Positions 26,517 through 34,461 of a stretch of 64,000 nucleotides of DNA are shown in pieces. This DNA is from 40CM-4-68-19 sp036513415. Its GTDB lineage: Bacteria > Myxococcota > Myxococcia > Myxococcales > 40CM-4-68-19. Position numbers and translations under genes: made by a program. The DNA lies in contig DATBZA010000171.1 of NCBI GenBank assembly GCA_036513415.1, positions 8,151-72,150 of the forward strand, written 5' to 3'. Numbering within the stretch: the first letter of the stretch is position 1; each line of letters begins with the position of its first letter. The notes below the pieces were generated by a model. It saw only the letters and a program-made list of their open reading frames with translations. It did no database searches and had not been told where the DNA came from.

Positions 26517-27116
26517 GTGCGCGCCGCGTCACTACCGGGCGAGGTGCTTGGCGCCCGCGACAGGGATTCCGATGAGGAGCTGCTGTCGCGGGCTCGTGCG
26601 GGCGATCCGGAGGCATTTCGAGTGATCTTCGATCGGGAAGCTCCAGGCGTGCGCAGGTTCCTGGGCGATCTGCTCCGCGACGACGCAGGGGCGGACGAAG
26701 GGACCCAGGAGACGTTCGTGCGCGCGCACCGGAGGCTCGGGACGCTCGAGCAGGCGGACAAGCTGCAGGGTTGGCTCTTCGGGATCGCCCGGATGGTCTT
26801 CCTCGAGCAGATCCGCAGGAAACGCCGCGAAGGCCCAATGCCGGAACCGGCCGAGGACTTCTCGCGGACCGATTGTGGGCCCAGCCCTGAGGCGGTGCTG
26901 CTGTCCTCGGAGTCGGACCGCATGCTGGACGGAGCGCTCGCGGACCTCGACGACGAGCGAAGGTCCGCGTTGCTCATGCGCATCGATCACGGCCTGGGGT
27001 ATGGCGAGATCGCCGCGGCGATGGGCTGGAGCCTGCAAAAGGTGAAGAACGAGATCCATCGCGCGCGCCTGCAGCTTCGCGCGCGTCTCGCCGGGTACCT
27101 CGAGGAGGGCGCCTGA
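26517..27116 (+). CDS. ECF-family RNA polymerase sigma factor
   Basis: The 199-residue protein starts at a GTG. Region 2 (about 22-95) has LSRARAGDPEAFRVIFDRE and ADEGTQETFVRAHRRL, then GWLFGIARMVFL. Region 4 (about 140-195) has a helix-turn-helix with MRIDHGLGYGEIAAAMGWSL and the family feature VKNEIHRARLQLR. It should direct RNA polymerase to a small regulon. The stop overlaps the next start as TGATG, and the next gene is a putative zinc-finger anti-sigma factor, so activity is probably set by a membrane signal. Confidence 0.92.
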   Translation: MRAASLPGEVLGARDRDSDEELLSRARAGDPEAFRVIFDREAPGVRRFLGDLLRDDAGADEGTQETFVRAHRRLGTLEQADKLQGWLFGIARMVFLEQIRRKRREGPMPEPAEDFSRTDCGPSPEAVLLSSESDRMLDGALADLDDERRSALLMRIDHGLGYGEIAAAMGWSLQKVKNEIHRARLQLRARLAGYLEEGA

Positions 27117-27754
27117 TGACGCACCCGACCCAGGAAGAGCTGGAAGCGGTCGCGCTCGGCGAGCCCGGGGATCCGCGGGCCACCGAGATCGAGGCGCACG
27201 TCGCCGGATGCACGGATTGTTGCCGCGAGCTGGCCTGGTTGCGCACGGAGAGGACGCTCCTGGGGCGCCGACCGCTGCTCGAGACGACGCACCTCTGGCC
27301 CGGGGTCGCTGCGCGGCTCGAGCACCCGCGCCGGCGCACCCACTGGGCATGGCGCATCGCCGTTGCATCCGGGGTCGGCGCGGCGGCCGCTGCGGTCCTG
27401 TTCGCGGTGCTACCCCCCGGGCCCCTGCCGGTTGCGCAGCCGCAGCAGAGCGCGCGGCGCCCGCGTTCGGCGATCGACCCGAAGACCCTCGCCGCCCTGG
27501 ATCGCGCGGAAGCCGACTATCGCAACGCGGCCAAGGTGCTGGAAGGCGAGTATGACCGGCTGCGGCCGCAGCTCGATCCCGAGCTGGCGCGGCGCTGGGA
27601 CGAGACTCTGACCCGCGCTCGCGCGCAGCTCGGCGAGTCGCGCGCGGTGGCGGCCGACGACGTGAACGTGCGCATGCGCGTGCTGGACGGGTACGCCGGC
27701 TACCTGCGCTCCCTGCGCGACCTGTTGCAGGAGTCCGAGGAGGCAAATCCGTGA
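27116..27754 (+). CDS. Membrane anti-sigma factor with zinc-finger motif
   Basis: The 212-residue protein begins with a ZAS-like domain: HVAGCTDC gives His-x3-Cys-x2-Cys, the zinc-binding pattern of anti-sigma factors. One membrane helix follows (about 80-98, IAVASGVGAAAAAVLFAVLP), then a periplasmic part that is largely helical and charged (about 120-205). It would hold the ECF sigma factor at the inner membrane until a periplasmic event frees it. It is coupled to both flanking genes by overlapping start/stop codons. Confidence 0.88.
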   Translation: MTHPTQEELEAVALGEPGDPRATEIEAHVAGCTDCCRELAWLRTERTLLGRRPLLETTHLWPGVAARLEHPRRRTHWAWRIAVASGVGAAAAAVLFAVLPPGPLPVAQPQQSARRPRSAIDPKTLAALDRAEADYRNAAKVLEGEYDRLRPQLDPELARRWDETLTRARAQLGESRAVAADDVNVRMRVLDGYAGYLRSLRDLLQESEEANP

Positions 27755-28914
27755 TTCGCGCAGCGGTGGTCGTGGCGACCCTGTGGCTGGTGTCCGGGGC
27801 CGGCGAGGCGAAGCCCGGGTCCGCTGCCCCGGAGGGAACGTCCTCGCGGCAAACAGGGTGGCGGCACGACTTCGAGTTCGAGCTGCCCGACATCGTCATT
27901 CCTGAGCTGGAGCTGCCCGACTTCGAGATCGACCTTCCGGCACTGCTGGCGCGGGCCTCCTCGCGCAACCAGGACGCCGAGGACGATGAAGAGGATCAGG
28001 ACGCCCGGGGCGACGACGACATGGAGTTGCGCGACGATCAGGGAAGCCGGGTGAAGATCTACAAGCTGAATCCGCAGCGGCCGGTCCGGCCGCCGCGCAT
28101 GCATCTCGGCGAAGACGACCACGAGTCCGACGAGCGGGAGGCCACCGCGCAGGCGAGGGGTCGCGGCAGCGCGATCCTTCCCGTCAAAGGACCCGTCACC
28201 TTCCAGGTGCGCGCCCAGGCCGGAGACATCGAGGTGGTTGCGACCGACAAGCGGCAGGTCTCCGTCACGCTGAGCGAGGCGACCGCGGAGGACATCGCGC
28301 TGTTCGCGTTCGGGGACCGCGTCGAACCGTCGTTCAGGGGGCGGCGCACGCTGCGCCGGGGAAAGCTGCGCGTGGAGCTTCCGCGGGGCAGCCGCCTGGA
28401 CCTCGCCTCGATGTCCGGCGACGTGACCGCGGAGCGCATCGGCGACGTCCGGATCCGCACGATGTCCGGCGACGTGAAGCTCTCGGGCGTGGCCAAGACG
28501 GACGTCCAGACCATCTCCGGCGACACGCGGATCGAGGATGCGTCCGGTCCGGTGCGCCTCCACACCGTCTCCGGACACGGCACGGTCACGACATCGGGAG
28601 CGGCGCCGCAGGTCGAGTTCCACTCCGCTTCCGGCGGTCTGGACTGGTCCGGAGCCTGCGGGAAGGATTGCCATCTGTGCGCGGAGACCGTGTCGGGCGA
28701 CGTCCGGCTGACCTTGGACCCGAAGAGCTCGTTCGAGCTGAGCTACACCTCGCACAGCGGGGAGCTGCGCGACGAGCTCAATCTGATGGTCAAGCGCGCC
28801 CCCAAGCGCAAACACGGAATGACCAGCGGGTGGCTGGAGGCGACCTTCGGCAAGGGAGAAGGCGTGATCGAGGCGGACGCCTTCTCCGGCACGCTGGTGG
28901 TGAAGCGGAAGTAG
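27751..28914 (+). CDS. Exported DUF4097-type beta-helix protein of the sigma operon
   Basis: The 387-residue protein starts at GTG overlapping the anti-sigma stop (GTGA) and has a signal peptide. The first mature part is very acidic, with alternating ELPD...ELELPDFEIDLP and an EDDEED stretch around residues 75-95. From about 135 on it has short repeats of the DUF4097 kind: SGDV occurs four times, with related SGDT and SGHG turns, predicting a right-handed beta-helix. Such proteins often sit in sigma/anti-sigma or PspC/LiaX-like envelope-stress operons. It may sense the envelope or be an effector of this sigma factor. The CGKDCHLC segment is not a haem site. Confidence 0.82.
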   Translation: MIRAAVVVATLWLVSGAGEAKPGSAAPEGTSSRQTGWRHDFEFELPDIVIPELELPDFEIDLPALLARASSRNQDAEDDEEDQDARGDDDMELRDDQGSRVKIYKLNPQRPVRPPRMHLGEDDHESDEREATAQARGRGSAILPVKGPVTFQVRAQAGDIEVVATDKRQVSVTLSEATAEDIALFAFGDRVEPSFRGRRTLRRGKLRVELPRGSRLDLASMSGDVTAERIGDVRIRTMSGDVKLSGVAKTDVQTISGDTRIEDASGPVRLHTVSGHGTVTTSGAAPQVEFHSASGGLDWSGACGKDCHLCAETVSGDVRLTLDPKSSFELSYTSHSGELRDELNLMVKRAPKRKHGMTSGWLEATFGKGEGVIEADAFSGTLVVKRK

Positions 28915-29036
28915 CGCATATCGGATGGCCTGCGGGCGGCCCGGCGGGCGCCGTCCCGGCGGGCCGTTCCCTTGCCTGCGGATGCATCGGGTCCCCACCT
29001 TGCCGGAGGCAACTGGCGCATCCACCGGGGGTTGTC

Positions 29037-29423
29037 GTGCTCAACAAGCTCTTAGTCGCTCCGTTCGCGGCCCTGCTCCTGGCAGGCGCGGCCAATGCCG
29101 GTCCGCTGCAGACGCTCACTCTTCCCGAGCGGCCGCGGACCAAGGACCAGCTCGCGGCCGAAGTGGTCGAAGTCCAGACGCGCCGGAGTCCGATGGCCAT
29201 CATCGCCCAGGACGCCCTGTACGGCGGCATCGCAGGACTCGCGATCGGCGCCGGCGTGGCGCTCTTGAGCAGCGATCACGACTGGGGTCGCGACCTGGCC
29301 ATCGGCGCCGGTGCCGGCCTGCTCATCGGCGGCATCTACGGCGCCATCGACGCGGCCGCCAACGCGGACCGCGCGCCCGTCGGCTTCGGTCGCTCGTACT
29401 CGCTGGCGTCGGCGAAGTTCTAG
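29037..29423 (+). CDS. Small exported protein with glycine-zipper segments
   Basis: The frame is open from 28668, but GTG at 29037, preceded by GGGGG, is the only start followed by a signal peptide (LLVAPFAALLLAGAANAG). The 128-residue product has two Gly/Ala-rich hydrophobic stretches, GGIAGLAIGAGVALL and LAIGAGAGLLIGGIYGAI, separated by SSDHDWGRD. These glycine-zipper segments suggest insertion into or association with a membrane. The stop TAG is the first triplet of the palindromic repeat at 29421. It is 122 bases after the DUF4097 gene and could belong to the same sigma-controlled unit. Confidence 0.72.
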   Translation: MLNKLLVAPFAALLLAGAANAGPLQTLTLPERPRTKDQLAAEVVEVQTRRSPMAIIAQDALYGGIAGLAIGAGVALLSSDHDWGRDLAIGAGAGLLIGGIYGAIDAAANADRAPVGFGRSYSLASAKF

Positions 29424-29463
29424 CCGCTGCCGCCGAAGGCGGCTTTGCGGCTACGCTTGAGCG
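29421..29463. repeat. Dispersed palindromic repeat, copy B
   Basis: A 43-bp element with one mismatch to 19574-19616, forming the same nested hairpin (TAGCCGC/GCGGCTA outside, GCCGCC/GGCGGC inside). Here its first three bases are the stop codon of the preceding gene, so it may also act as a 3' hairpin for that transcript. It lacks a trailing T-run. Confidence 0.8.
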
Positions 29464-29552
29464 CGATCACTCGCCAGGCTGGTCAGGAGACGCGTTCTAC
29501 CTCTGCCGGGCTCGCGATTGACGCGACCCGACACCTCCTGTAGAGCCGCATC

Positions 29553-30332
29553 GTGCGCATCAGCCACGCCGCGCGGACCGACGTCGGGATGAAGCGGGAC
29601 AACAACGAGGACAACTATCTCGTCTACCCGGAGCAGAACCTCTTCGCGGTGTTCGACGGCATGGGCGGGCACGCCGCCGGCGAGGTGGCGAGCGGCATCG
29701 CGGTCCGCGAGATGAAGGAGTTCTTCGAGCTGACCGGAAAGGACCCAGAGGCGACCTGGCCCTTCAAGGACGATCGGTCCCGCAGCTACGACGAGAACCG
29801 GCTGGTCACGGCGATCAAGCTCTGCAACGCGCGGATCATGGAAACCAGCGAGCAGGACACGTCCAAGAAGAACATGGGGACCACCTGCGTATCGCTGCAC
29901 TTCGTCGACCGCGGCGGCGAGCCCAGGGCATACGTGGCGCACACGGGCGACAGCCGCGTCTATCTCTTCCGCGAGGGCAAGCTCAAGCGCATCACCATCG
30001 ATCACTCCCTGGTCGAGGAGTATCTGCGGTTGGGGAAGATCACCGATGAGGAAGCGAAGAACTTTCCGCAGAAGAACATCATTCTGCGCGCGCTCGGGCA
30101 GCAGCGGCAGGTGGACGTCGAGATCAATCCCCACCAGCCGCGCCAGGGCGACCTCTTCATGCTCTGCTCCGACGGACTTTCGGGGATGGTCGAGGATCGG
30201 ATCCTGGAATCGATCCTGCAGAAGCAGGCGGCGAACCTGGAAGCGTGCGCGAAGAAGCTGCTCGATACCGCCAACGCGAACGGCGGCGTGGACAACTCCA
30301 CCGTCATCCTCGCGCGCTACGACGGACCGTAG
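29553..30332 (+). CDS. PP2C-family serine/threonine protein phosphatase
   Basis: The 259-residue cytoplasmic phosphatase starts at a GTG. All metal-binding motifs of the PppA/Stp group are present: TDVGMKRDNNEDN, VFDGMGGHAAGE, AHTGDSRVYL, then the SDGLSGMV and GGVDNSTVIL Asp residues. A 12-residue insertion after position 60 includes DPEATWPFKDD. The family removes phosphate from Ser/Thr of proteins phosphorylated by Hanks-type kinases. No kinase of that type is in the window, so its targets lie elsewhere. It is monocistronic. Confidence 0.93.
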   Translation: MRISHAARTDVGMKRDNNEDNYLVYPEQNLFAVFDGMGGHAAGEVASGIAVREMKEFFELTGKDPEATWPFKDDRSRSYDENRLVTAIKLCNARIMETSEQDTSKKNMGTTCVSLHFVDRGGEPRAYVAHTGDSRVYLFREGKLKRITIDHSLVEEYLRLGKITDEEAKNFPQKNIILRALGQQRQVDVEINPHQPRQGDLFMLCSDGLSGMVEDRILESILQKQAANLEACAKKLLDTANANGGVDNSTVILARYDGP

Positions 30333-30472
30333 TGGCCCATTCCCACAACGCCTTCGTCATCTTCTCCTGACGTGCAGACAGGCGTGCGCTCCATCGTGCA
30401 TGGGCCGGGCGGACGGCTGCCTGTCCAGTGCGGGTGGCACGTGGCACCACGGATCCTCAACTTGAATAGAGG

Positions 30473-30715
30473 ATGTGGCGTGCGCACGTACTGGACGATC
30501 CGGGGGTCGAGGCGGCCATCGCCGAAGCGCGGCGTAGATGGGGTCCCACTGGCGCCGTCTCCCTGGCCGACCAGTTTCCCCAGTCGCGGCTGCTGGTGGG
30601 GGAGCTGCGCGGCGGGCGTTTCTGGATTCATGGCCGCGGGTCTACCTGGAAAGCCGCCTTTGCCGACGCGGACGCGCGCGCGATCCGCGCGTCCCGACGC
30701 AAGGCCGCGCGTTGA
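30473..30715 (+). CDS. Small hypothetical protein
   Basis: An 80-residue reading frame with AGAGG right before the ATG and GC-rich third positions like its neighbours. It has no signal or membrane helix; the sequence is basic at the C-terminus (RASRRKAAR) and includes GRFWIHGRGSTWKAAF. I do not recognise it. It occupies part of a 454-bp space between the PP2C gene and phoB; the rest of that space holds only the candidate Pho boxes. Confidence 0.45.
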   Translation: MWRAHVLDDPGVEAAIAEARRRWGPTGAVSLADQFPQSRLLVGELRGGRFWIHGRGSTWKAAFADADARAIRASRRKAAR

Positions 30716-30733
30716 CCGGCCGGCGGCACTGAA

Positions 30734-30773
30734 CGGTTTCGATCTCGGCACCGGACCGTCACCGAAGCCGTTT
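30734..30773 (+). promoter_or_regulatory. Candidate tandem Pho box upstream of phoB
   Basis: Four 7-base units start 11 bases apart at 30734, 30745, 30756 and 30767: CGGTTTC, TCGGCAC, CCGTCAC, GCCGTTT. The known PhoB half-site is CTGTCAT with 11-bp spacing. Only the third unit is close, so the case rests on spacing and on its place 13 bases before the phoB start, where it could serve autoregulation. Confidence 0.3.
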
Positions 30774-30786
30774 ACGGTGGCGGGCC

Positions 30787-31473
30787 ATGCCGAGGATCCT
30801 CATCGTCGAGGATGAACAGGACATCGTGGATCTGCTCCGCTTCAACCTGCGCCAGGCAGGCCACGATCCGGAGGTGGCGACCACCGGCGAGGAAGCTCTC
30901 TCGCAAATCGCGCGCGCGCGTCCCGATCTGGTGCTGCTCGACCTGATGCTGCCCGACTTGCCGGGGACCGAAATCTGTCGTCGGATCAAGGGAGATGCCC
31001 GGACACGGCATGTCCCGGTGATCATGGTGACGGCCCGGGGCGAGGAGGTGGACCGCCTGGTCGGGTTCGAGCTCGGAGCGGATGACTTCGTCACCAAGCC
31101 CTTCAGCGTGCGCGAGCTGCTGCTGCGCGTGCGCGCCGTGCTGCGCCGGGGCGCGCCGGGCGAACCGGAGGCGATCCGGGAGCGTCTGGGGCCCGTCCGG
31201 ATCGACGAGGTGGCGCACCGGGCCTACGTAGCCGGGCGCGAGATCGAGCTCACGGCCCTGGAGTTCAAGCTCCTGGCGACGCTGATGGCGCGGGCAGGAC
31301 GGCTGCAGACCCGGGAGACGCTCCTGCGCGACGTCTGGCAGCTGAACGGCGAGCCGCAGACGCGCACGGTAGATACGCACGTCAAGCGCCTGCGGGAGAA
31401 GCTGGGCGAAGGACGCGATCTGATCGAGACGGTGCGCGGCGCAGGCTACCGCATGACGGACCCCGAGGACTGA
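30787..31473 (+). CDS. phoB: Phosphate regulon response regulator PhoB
   Basis: The 228-residue OmpR-family regulator has a receiver domain (1-120) with phosphorylatable Asp52 in LLDLMLPDLPG, a Thr in MVTARG and Lys in VTKPFS. The winged-helix DNA-binding domain (about 130-228) contains ELTALEFKLLATLM and TVDTHVKRLREKLG. Identification as PhoB rests on the order phoB-phoR-pstS-phoU. It is followed directly by the kinase gene (stop and start adjacent). Phosphorylated PhoB would bind Pho boxes upstream of phosphate genes. Confidence 0.92.
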   Translation: MPRILIVEDEQDIVDLLRFNLRQAGHDPEVATTGEEALSQIARARPDLVLLDLMLPDLPGTEICRRIKGDARTRHVPVIMVTARGEEVDRLVGFELGADDFVTKPFSVRELLLRVRAVLRRGAPGEPEAIRERLGPVRIDEVAHRAYVAGREIELTALEFKLLATLMARAGRLQTRETLLRDVWQLNGEPQTRTVDTHVKRLREKLGEGRDLIETVRGAGYRMTDPED

Positions 31474-32529
31474 GTGCCACTGTTCTGGCGAAAGCCGGCG
31501 CAAGCCGGCACGCCGGCGTTGCCCCCGCCGGACCAGGCCTTCCTGCTGCGGGAGATCGTCGACGGGATCCCCGACCCGGCGGCGATCCTCGACGGGAGGG
31601 GACAGATCGCCGCTGCCAACGCCGCACTCGGCACCCTCTTCAGCCGCAAGCAGTGCGAAGGCCGCACGCTGCTCGAGCTCTCCCGCAGCGCCGAGCTGGC
31701 GGACGCGGCCGCGCGCGCGCTTGGCGGCCCGGTGCGCGCGCAGATCCGCCTGCCTTCATCGGACACGGTCGTGCAGGCATCCATCTCGCCCGTCTCGGGC
31801 GGCAACTCGATCCTGGTGCTGCGCGACCTGACCGAGGAGAAGCGCATGGAGAGCGTCCGCCGCGACTTCATCTCCAACGCGAGCCATGAGCTGCGCACGC
31901 CCGTGGCCGCGATCTCCGGCGCTGTAGAAACCCTCCTGGGCGGCGGCGTGAAGCTGGACGGCGACGCGCGAGGCTTCGTGGAGATGATCGCCCGGCATGC
32001 CGACCGCCTGGCGCGCTTGACGCGCGACCTCCTCGACCTCTCCAGGCTGGAAGCGGGGCAATACCGTCCCGAGACGGGTCCCATCGACGTGGGGCCGTTC
32101 TGCGAGGCCGCGCTGGACCTGGTGCGGGCCCGCGCGGCGGAGAAGCAGATCGTCCTCGGGTATGACGGGCCTGCCTCCCTGCGCATGGTCGCGGACCGGC
32201 GCGCGCTGGAGCAGGTCCTCGTCAACCTCCTCGACAACGCGGTCAAGTTCACTCCGCAGGGCGGGCACGTCACCGTCCTCGCTGACGGCGCCGGCGAGTT
32301 CGCGGTCCTCTCCGTGATCGATTCCGGGCCCGGAATCGAGCCCCGGCACCGCGAGCGGATCTTCGAGAGGTTCTACCGCGCGGACGGCGGGCGTTCCCGC
32401 GAGGCGGGCGGCACGGGCCTGGGCCTGGCCATCGTCAAGCACCTGGTGCAGGCCCAGGGCGGGCAGGTTGGCGTCGAGAGCGGGCGTGGGGGCAGCCGCT
32501 TCTGGGTCCGCCTTCCGGTCGCGACATGA
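31474..32529 (+). CDS. phoR: Sensor histidine kinase PhoR (no membrane anchor)
   Basis: The 351-residue kinase starts at a GTG next to the phoB stop. It has a PAS-like domain (about 22-115; GIPDPAAILDGRGQIAAAN), a dimerisation helix with SNASHELRTP (His138) and an ATPase domain with N, G1 (DSGPGIE) and G2 (GTGLGLAIV) boxes. No hydrophobic N-terminal helix is present, whereas most PhoR proteins are membrane-anchored. It may sense phosphate status through contact with PhoU or another membrane protein. Confidence 0.9.
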   Translation: MPLFWRKPAQAGTPALPPPDQAFLLREIVDGIPDPAAILDGRGQIAAANAALGTLFSRKQCEGRTLLELSRSAELADAAARALGGPVRAQIRLPSSDTVVQASISPVSGGNSILVLRDLTEEKRMESVRRDFISNASHELRTPVAAISGAVETLLGGGVKLDGDARGFVEMIARHADRLARLTRDLLDLSRLEAGQYRPETGPIDVGPFCEAALDLVRARAAEKQIVLGYDGPASLRMVADRRALEQVLVNLLDNAVKFTPQGGHVTVLADGAGEFAVLSVIDSGPGIEPRHRERIFERFYRADGGRSREAGGTGLGLAIVKHLVQAQGGQVGVESGRGGSRFWVRLPVAT

Positions 32530-32531
32530 AG

Positions 32532-32560
32532 AGGTCGCCGTCCTGTCACTTGCCCGCCAT
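32532..32560 (+). promoter_or_regulatory. Candidate Pho box upstream of pstS
   Basis: Three 7-base units at exact 11-bp steps: AGGTCGC (32532), CTGTCAC (32543), CCGCCAT (32554). The middle one differs from the PhoB half-site CTGTCAT at one base. The site lies in the 83-bp gap between phoR and pstS, 52 bases before the ATG, where a separate pstS promoter is expected. Confidence 0.45.
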
Positions 32561-32612
32561 CTGCGGTTGATACATGCGCCACCGGTCGAATGAGCATTCA
32601 CAAGGAGCGACG

Positions 32613-33641
32613 ATGAAGAAGATCCTGTTTGCGCTGCTCGCGATCGCGGGCGCCGCGACCGCTGCGGACACCACCTTGATCAACGGCGCGGGCGCCACGT
32701 TCCCGTTCCCGATCTATTCGAAATGGTTCAGCGAGTACAACAAGGCGCACCCGAACGTGCAGATCAACTACCAGTCGATCGGCTCGGGCGGCGGCATCAA
32801 GCAGATCACCGAGAAGACGGTGGACTTCGGCGCTTCCGATGCTCCCATGAACAGCGAGGAGCTGCTGAAAGCGCCCGGCATCCAGCACATCCCGACGGTG
32901 ATGGGCGCGGTGGTCGTCATCCACAACGCGCCGGGCGTGCAGGACCTGAAGCTGACGCCGGAGACCGTGGCCGGCATCTTCCTGGGCAAGATCACCCAAT
33001 GGAATGATCCGGCGATCGCGGCCCAGAACAAGGGGGCGAAGCTTCCGGACACGCAGATCGTCGTGGCCCACCGCAGCGACGGCTCGGGCACCACCGCCGT
33101 CTTCACCGACTACCTGGCCAAGGTATCGCCCGAGTGGAAGTCGGGCCCGGGCGCGGGAAAGAGCGTGAATTGGCCCACCGGGCTGGGCGGCAAGGGGAAC
33201 GAGGGCGTCACCGGCATCGTCAAGCAGACGGAAGGCGGCATTGGCTACGTCGAGCTGGCGTACGCGAACCAGAACAAGCTCCCGGTCGCGGAGCTGAAGA
33301 ACAAGGCGGGCGCCTTCGTGAAGCCCTCGTTGGAATCCGTCTCCGCAGCCGCCGCCCAGGTGCAGATGCCGGACGACTATCGGGTCTCGATCACCGACGC
33401 CGACGGCAAGGACGCGTGGCCCATCTCTGCCTTCACCTACCTGCTCGTCTACAAGGACCAGCAGGACCCCGTGAAAGGCAACGCGCTGCTCAAGTTCCTC
33501 TGGTGGGCGGTGCACGACGGGCAGAAGACCGCTCCGGCCCTGGATTACGCTCCGCTGCCCCAGGGCGTGGTGCAGAAGGTGGAGAAGACGCTGCGGTCGA
33601 TGACGGTGCAAGGAAAGCCGACCCTTGCTTCGAGCAGGTAG
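32613..33641 (+). CDS. pstS: Phosphate ABC transporter substrate-binding protein PstS
   Basis: The ATG at 32613 follows AAGGAG; the frame upstream lacks a site. The 342-residue protein has a signal peptide ending ATA-AD and the PstS pattern: INGAGATFPFPIYSKWF, YQSIGSGGGIKQI, DFGASDAPM, HRSDGSGTT and GGIGYVELAYA. These residues bind phosphate in known PstS proteins. It acts in the periplasm and hands phosphate to PstCA. The permease and ATPase genes that normally follow are absent; phoU comes directly after, overlapping by 17 bases. Confidence 0.95.
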   Translation: MKKILFALLAIAGAATAADTTLINGAGATFPFPIYSKWFSEYNKAHPNVQINYQSIGSGGGIKQITEKTVDFGASDAPMNSEELLKAPGIQHIPTVMGAVVVIHNAPGVQDLKLTPETVAGIFLGKITQWNDPAIAAQNKGAKLPDTQIVVAHRSDGSGTTAVFTDYLAKVSPEWKSGPGAGKSVNWPTGLGGKGNEGVTGIVKQTEGGIGYVELAYANQNKLPVAELKNKAGAFVKPSLESVSAAAAQVQMPDDYRVSITDADGKDAWPISAFTYLLVYKDQQDPVKGNALLKFLWWAVHDGQKTAPALDYAPLPQGVVQKVEKTLRSMTVQGKPTLASSR

Positions 33642-34365
33642 CCACGAGCGCAATGCTTCCGTTCGGCAGTCGCGGGTCACTGCTCCTTCCCGCGACGCCG
33701 AACTGAAGCTCTTGCGCCAGCAGTTGCTGACGTTGGGCGCGAAGGTGGAGGCGGGCGTGGCCGCCGCCATCCGCGCGCTGCTCGAGCGCGATCCGGCGCT
33801 CGCCCGCGAGCTCATCTACGCGGACGCGGAGGTCGACCAGCTCGAGCTCCAGGTTGACGAGACCTGCCGGCGGCTCCTCGTCCTGCGACATTCCCGGATC
33901 GACATGCGGTTCATCACCACGGCCGTGAAGGTCGTGGTCGATCTGGAGCGGATCGGCGACCTGGCGGTGAACATCGCCAGGCAGGCGATCGACCTGGACC
34001 CGATCCCGCCGCTCAGACCCCGGCACGATCTCCCGAAGCTGGCGGACCTTTGCCAGCGACAGGTGCGGATGGCGCTGGCCGCGTTCGCCGGCGCGGACGT
34101 TGTCCGCGCCCAGAAGGTGATCCTGAACGACGAATTGGTGGACGCGCGCTACCACGCCCTCTTCAACGAGCTGATCGGCCTGATGATGGAGGATCCGGCG
34201 AACATCCGGAGCGGCAACGGCATGCTCTTCGTGGCCAAGCACCTGGAACGCATCGCGGACCATGCCGTGAACGTGGCCGAGATGGTCGTGTTCCTGGTCA
34301 AGGGCAAGGACATCCGCCATCCTGGATCGCGAGGCTTCGAGTCTCACGCCGCCGCGGGCGGCTGA
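33625..34365 (+). CDS. phoU: Phosphate signalling protein PhoU
   Basis: The proposed start is TTG at 33625, inside the end of pstS, with AAGGAAAG seven bases upstream; no ATG or GTG is available before the conserved part. The 246-residue protein has two PhoU repeats, each a three-helix bundle with the metal-binding (E/D)XXXD signature: VVVDLERIGDLAVNIA and FVAKHLERIADHAVNVAEM. PhoU restrains PhoR when phosphate is plentiful. A 25-residue Arg/Ser-rich leader precedes the usual family start. Confidence 0.92.
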   Translation: MLRAGSHERNASVRQSRVTAPSRDAELKLLRQQLLTLGAKVEAGVAAAIRALLERDPALARELIYADAEVDQLELQVDETCRRLLVLRHSRIDMRFITTAVKVVVDLERIGDLAVNIARQAIDLDPIPPLRPRHDLPKLADLCQRQVRMALAAFAGADVVRAQKVILNDELVDARYHALFNELIGLMMEDPANIRSGNGMLFVAKHLERIADHAVNVAEMVVFLVKGKDIRHPGSRGFESHAAAGG

Positions 34366-34432
34366 TCGGGTCCTAAACCAGTCCTAAACCGCGTCTCACA
34401 ACCGGACTGACGAGTGATCGCGCTCAGGCATA

Positions 34433-34461
34433 GGCGCTAAGCCATCTTCGATGGCCGCGCC
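34433..34461. terminator. Hairpin between convergent phoU and phosphoesterase genes
   Basis: GCCATC and GATGGC flank a TTC loop, extended outward by GGCGC and GCGCC with a small TAA/CGC mismatch. It sits exactly where phoU (ends 34365) and the opposite-strand gene (stop at 34461) converge, so it could stop transcription both ways. There is no T-run, so it would be a weak or factor-aided terminator. Confidence 0.5.

Noticed and set aside
28650..28690. Possible haem site CGKDCH in the DUF4097 protein
   Set aside because: The spacing is CxxxCH, not CxxCH, and the protein has no other haem feature.
34370..34389. Direct repeat GTCCTAAACC twice in a row after phoU
   Set aside because: Too short and isolated to call a repeat element; the hairpin at 34433 is the better terminator candidate.
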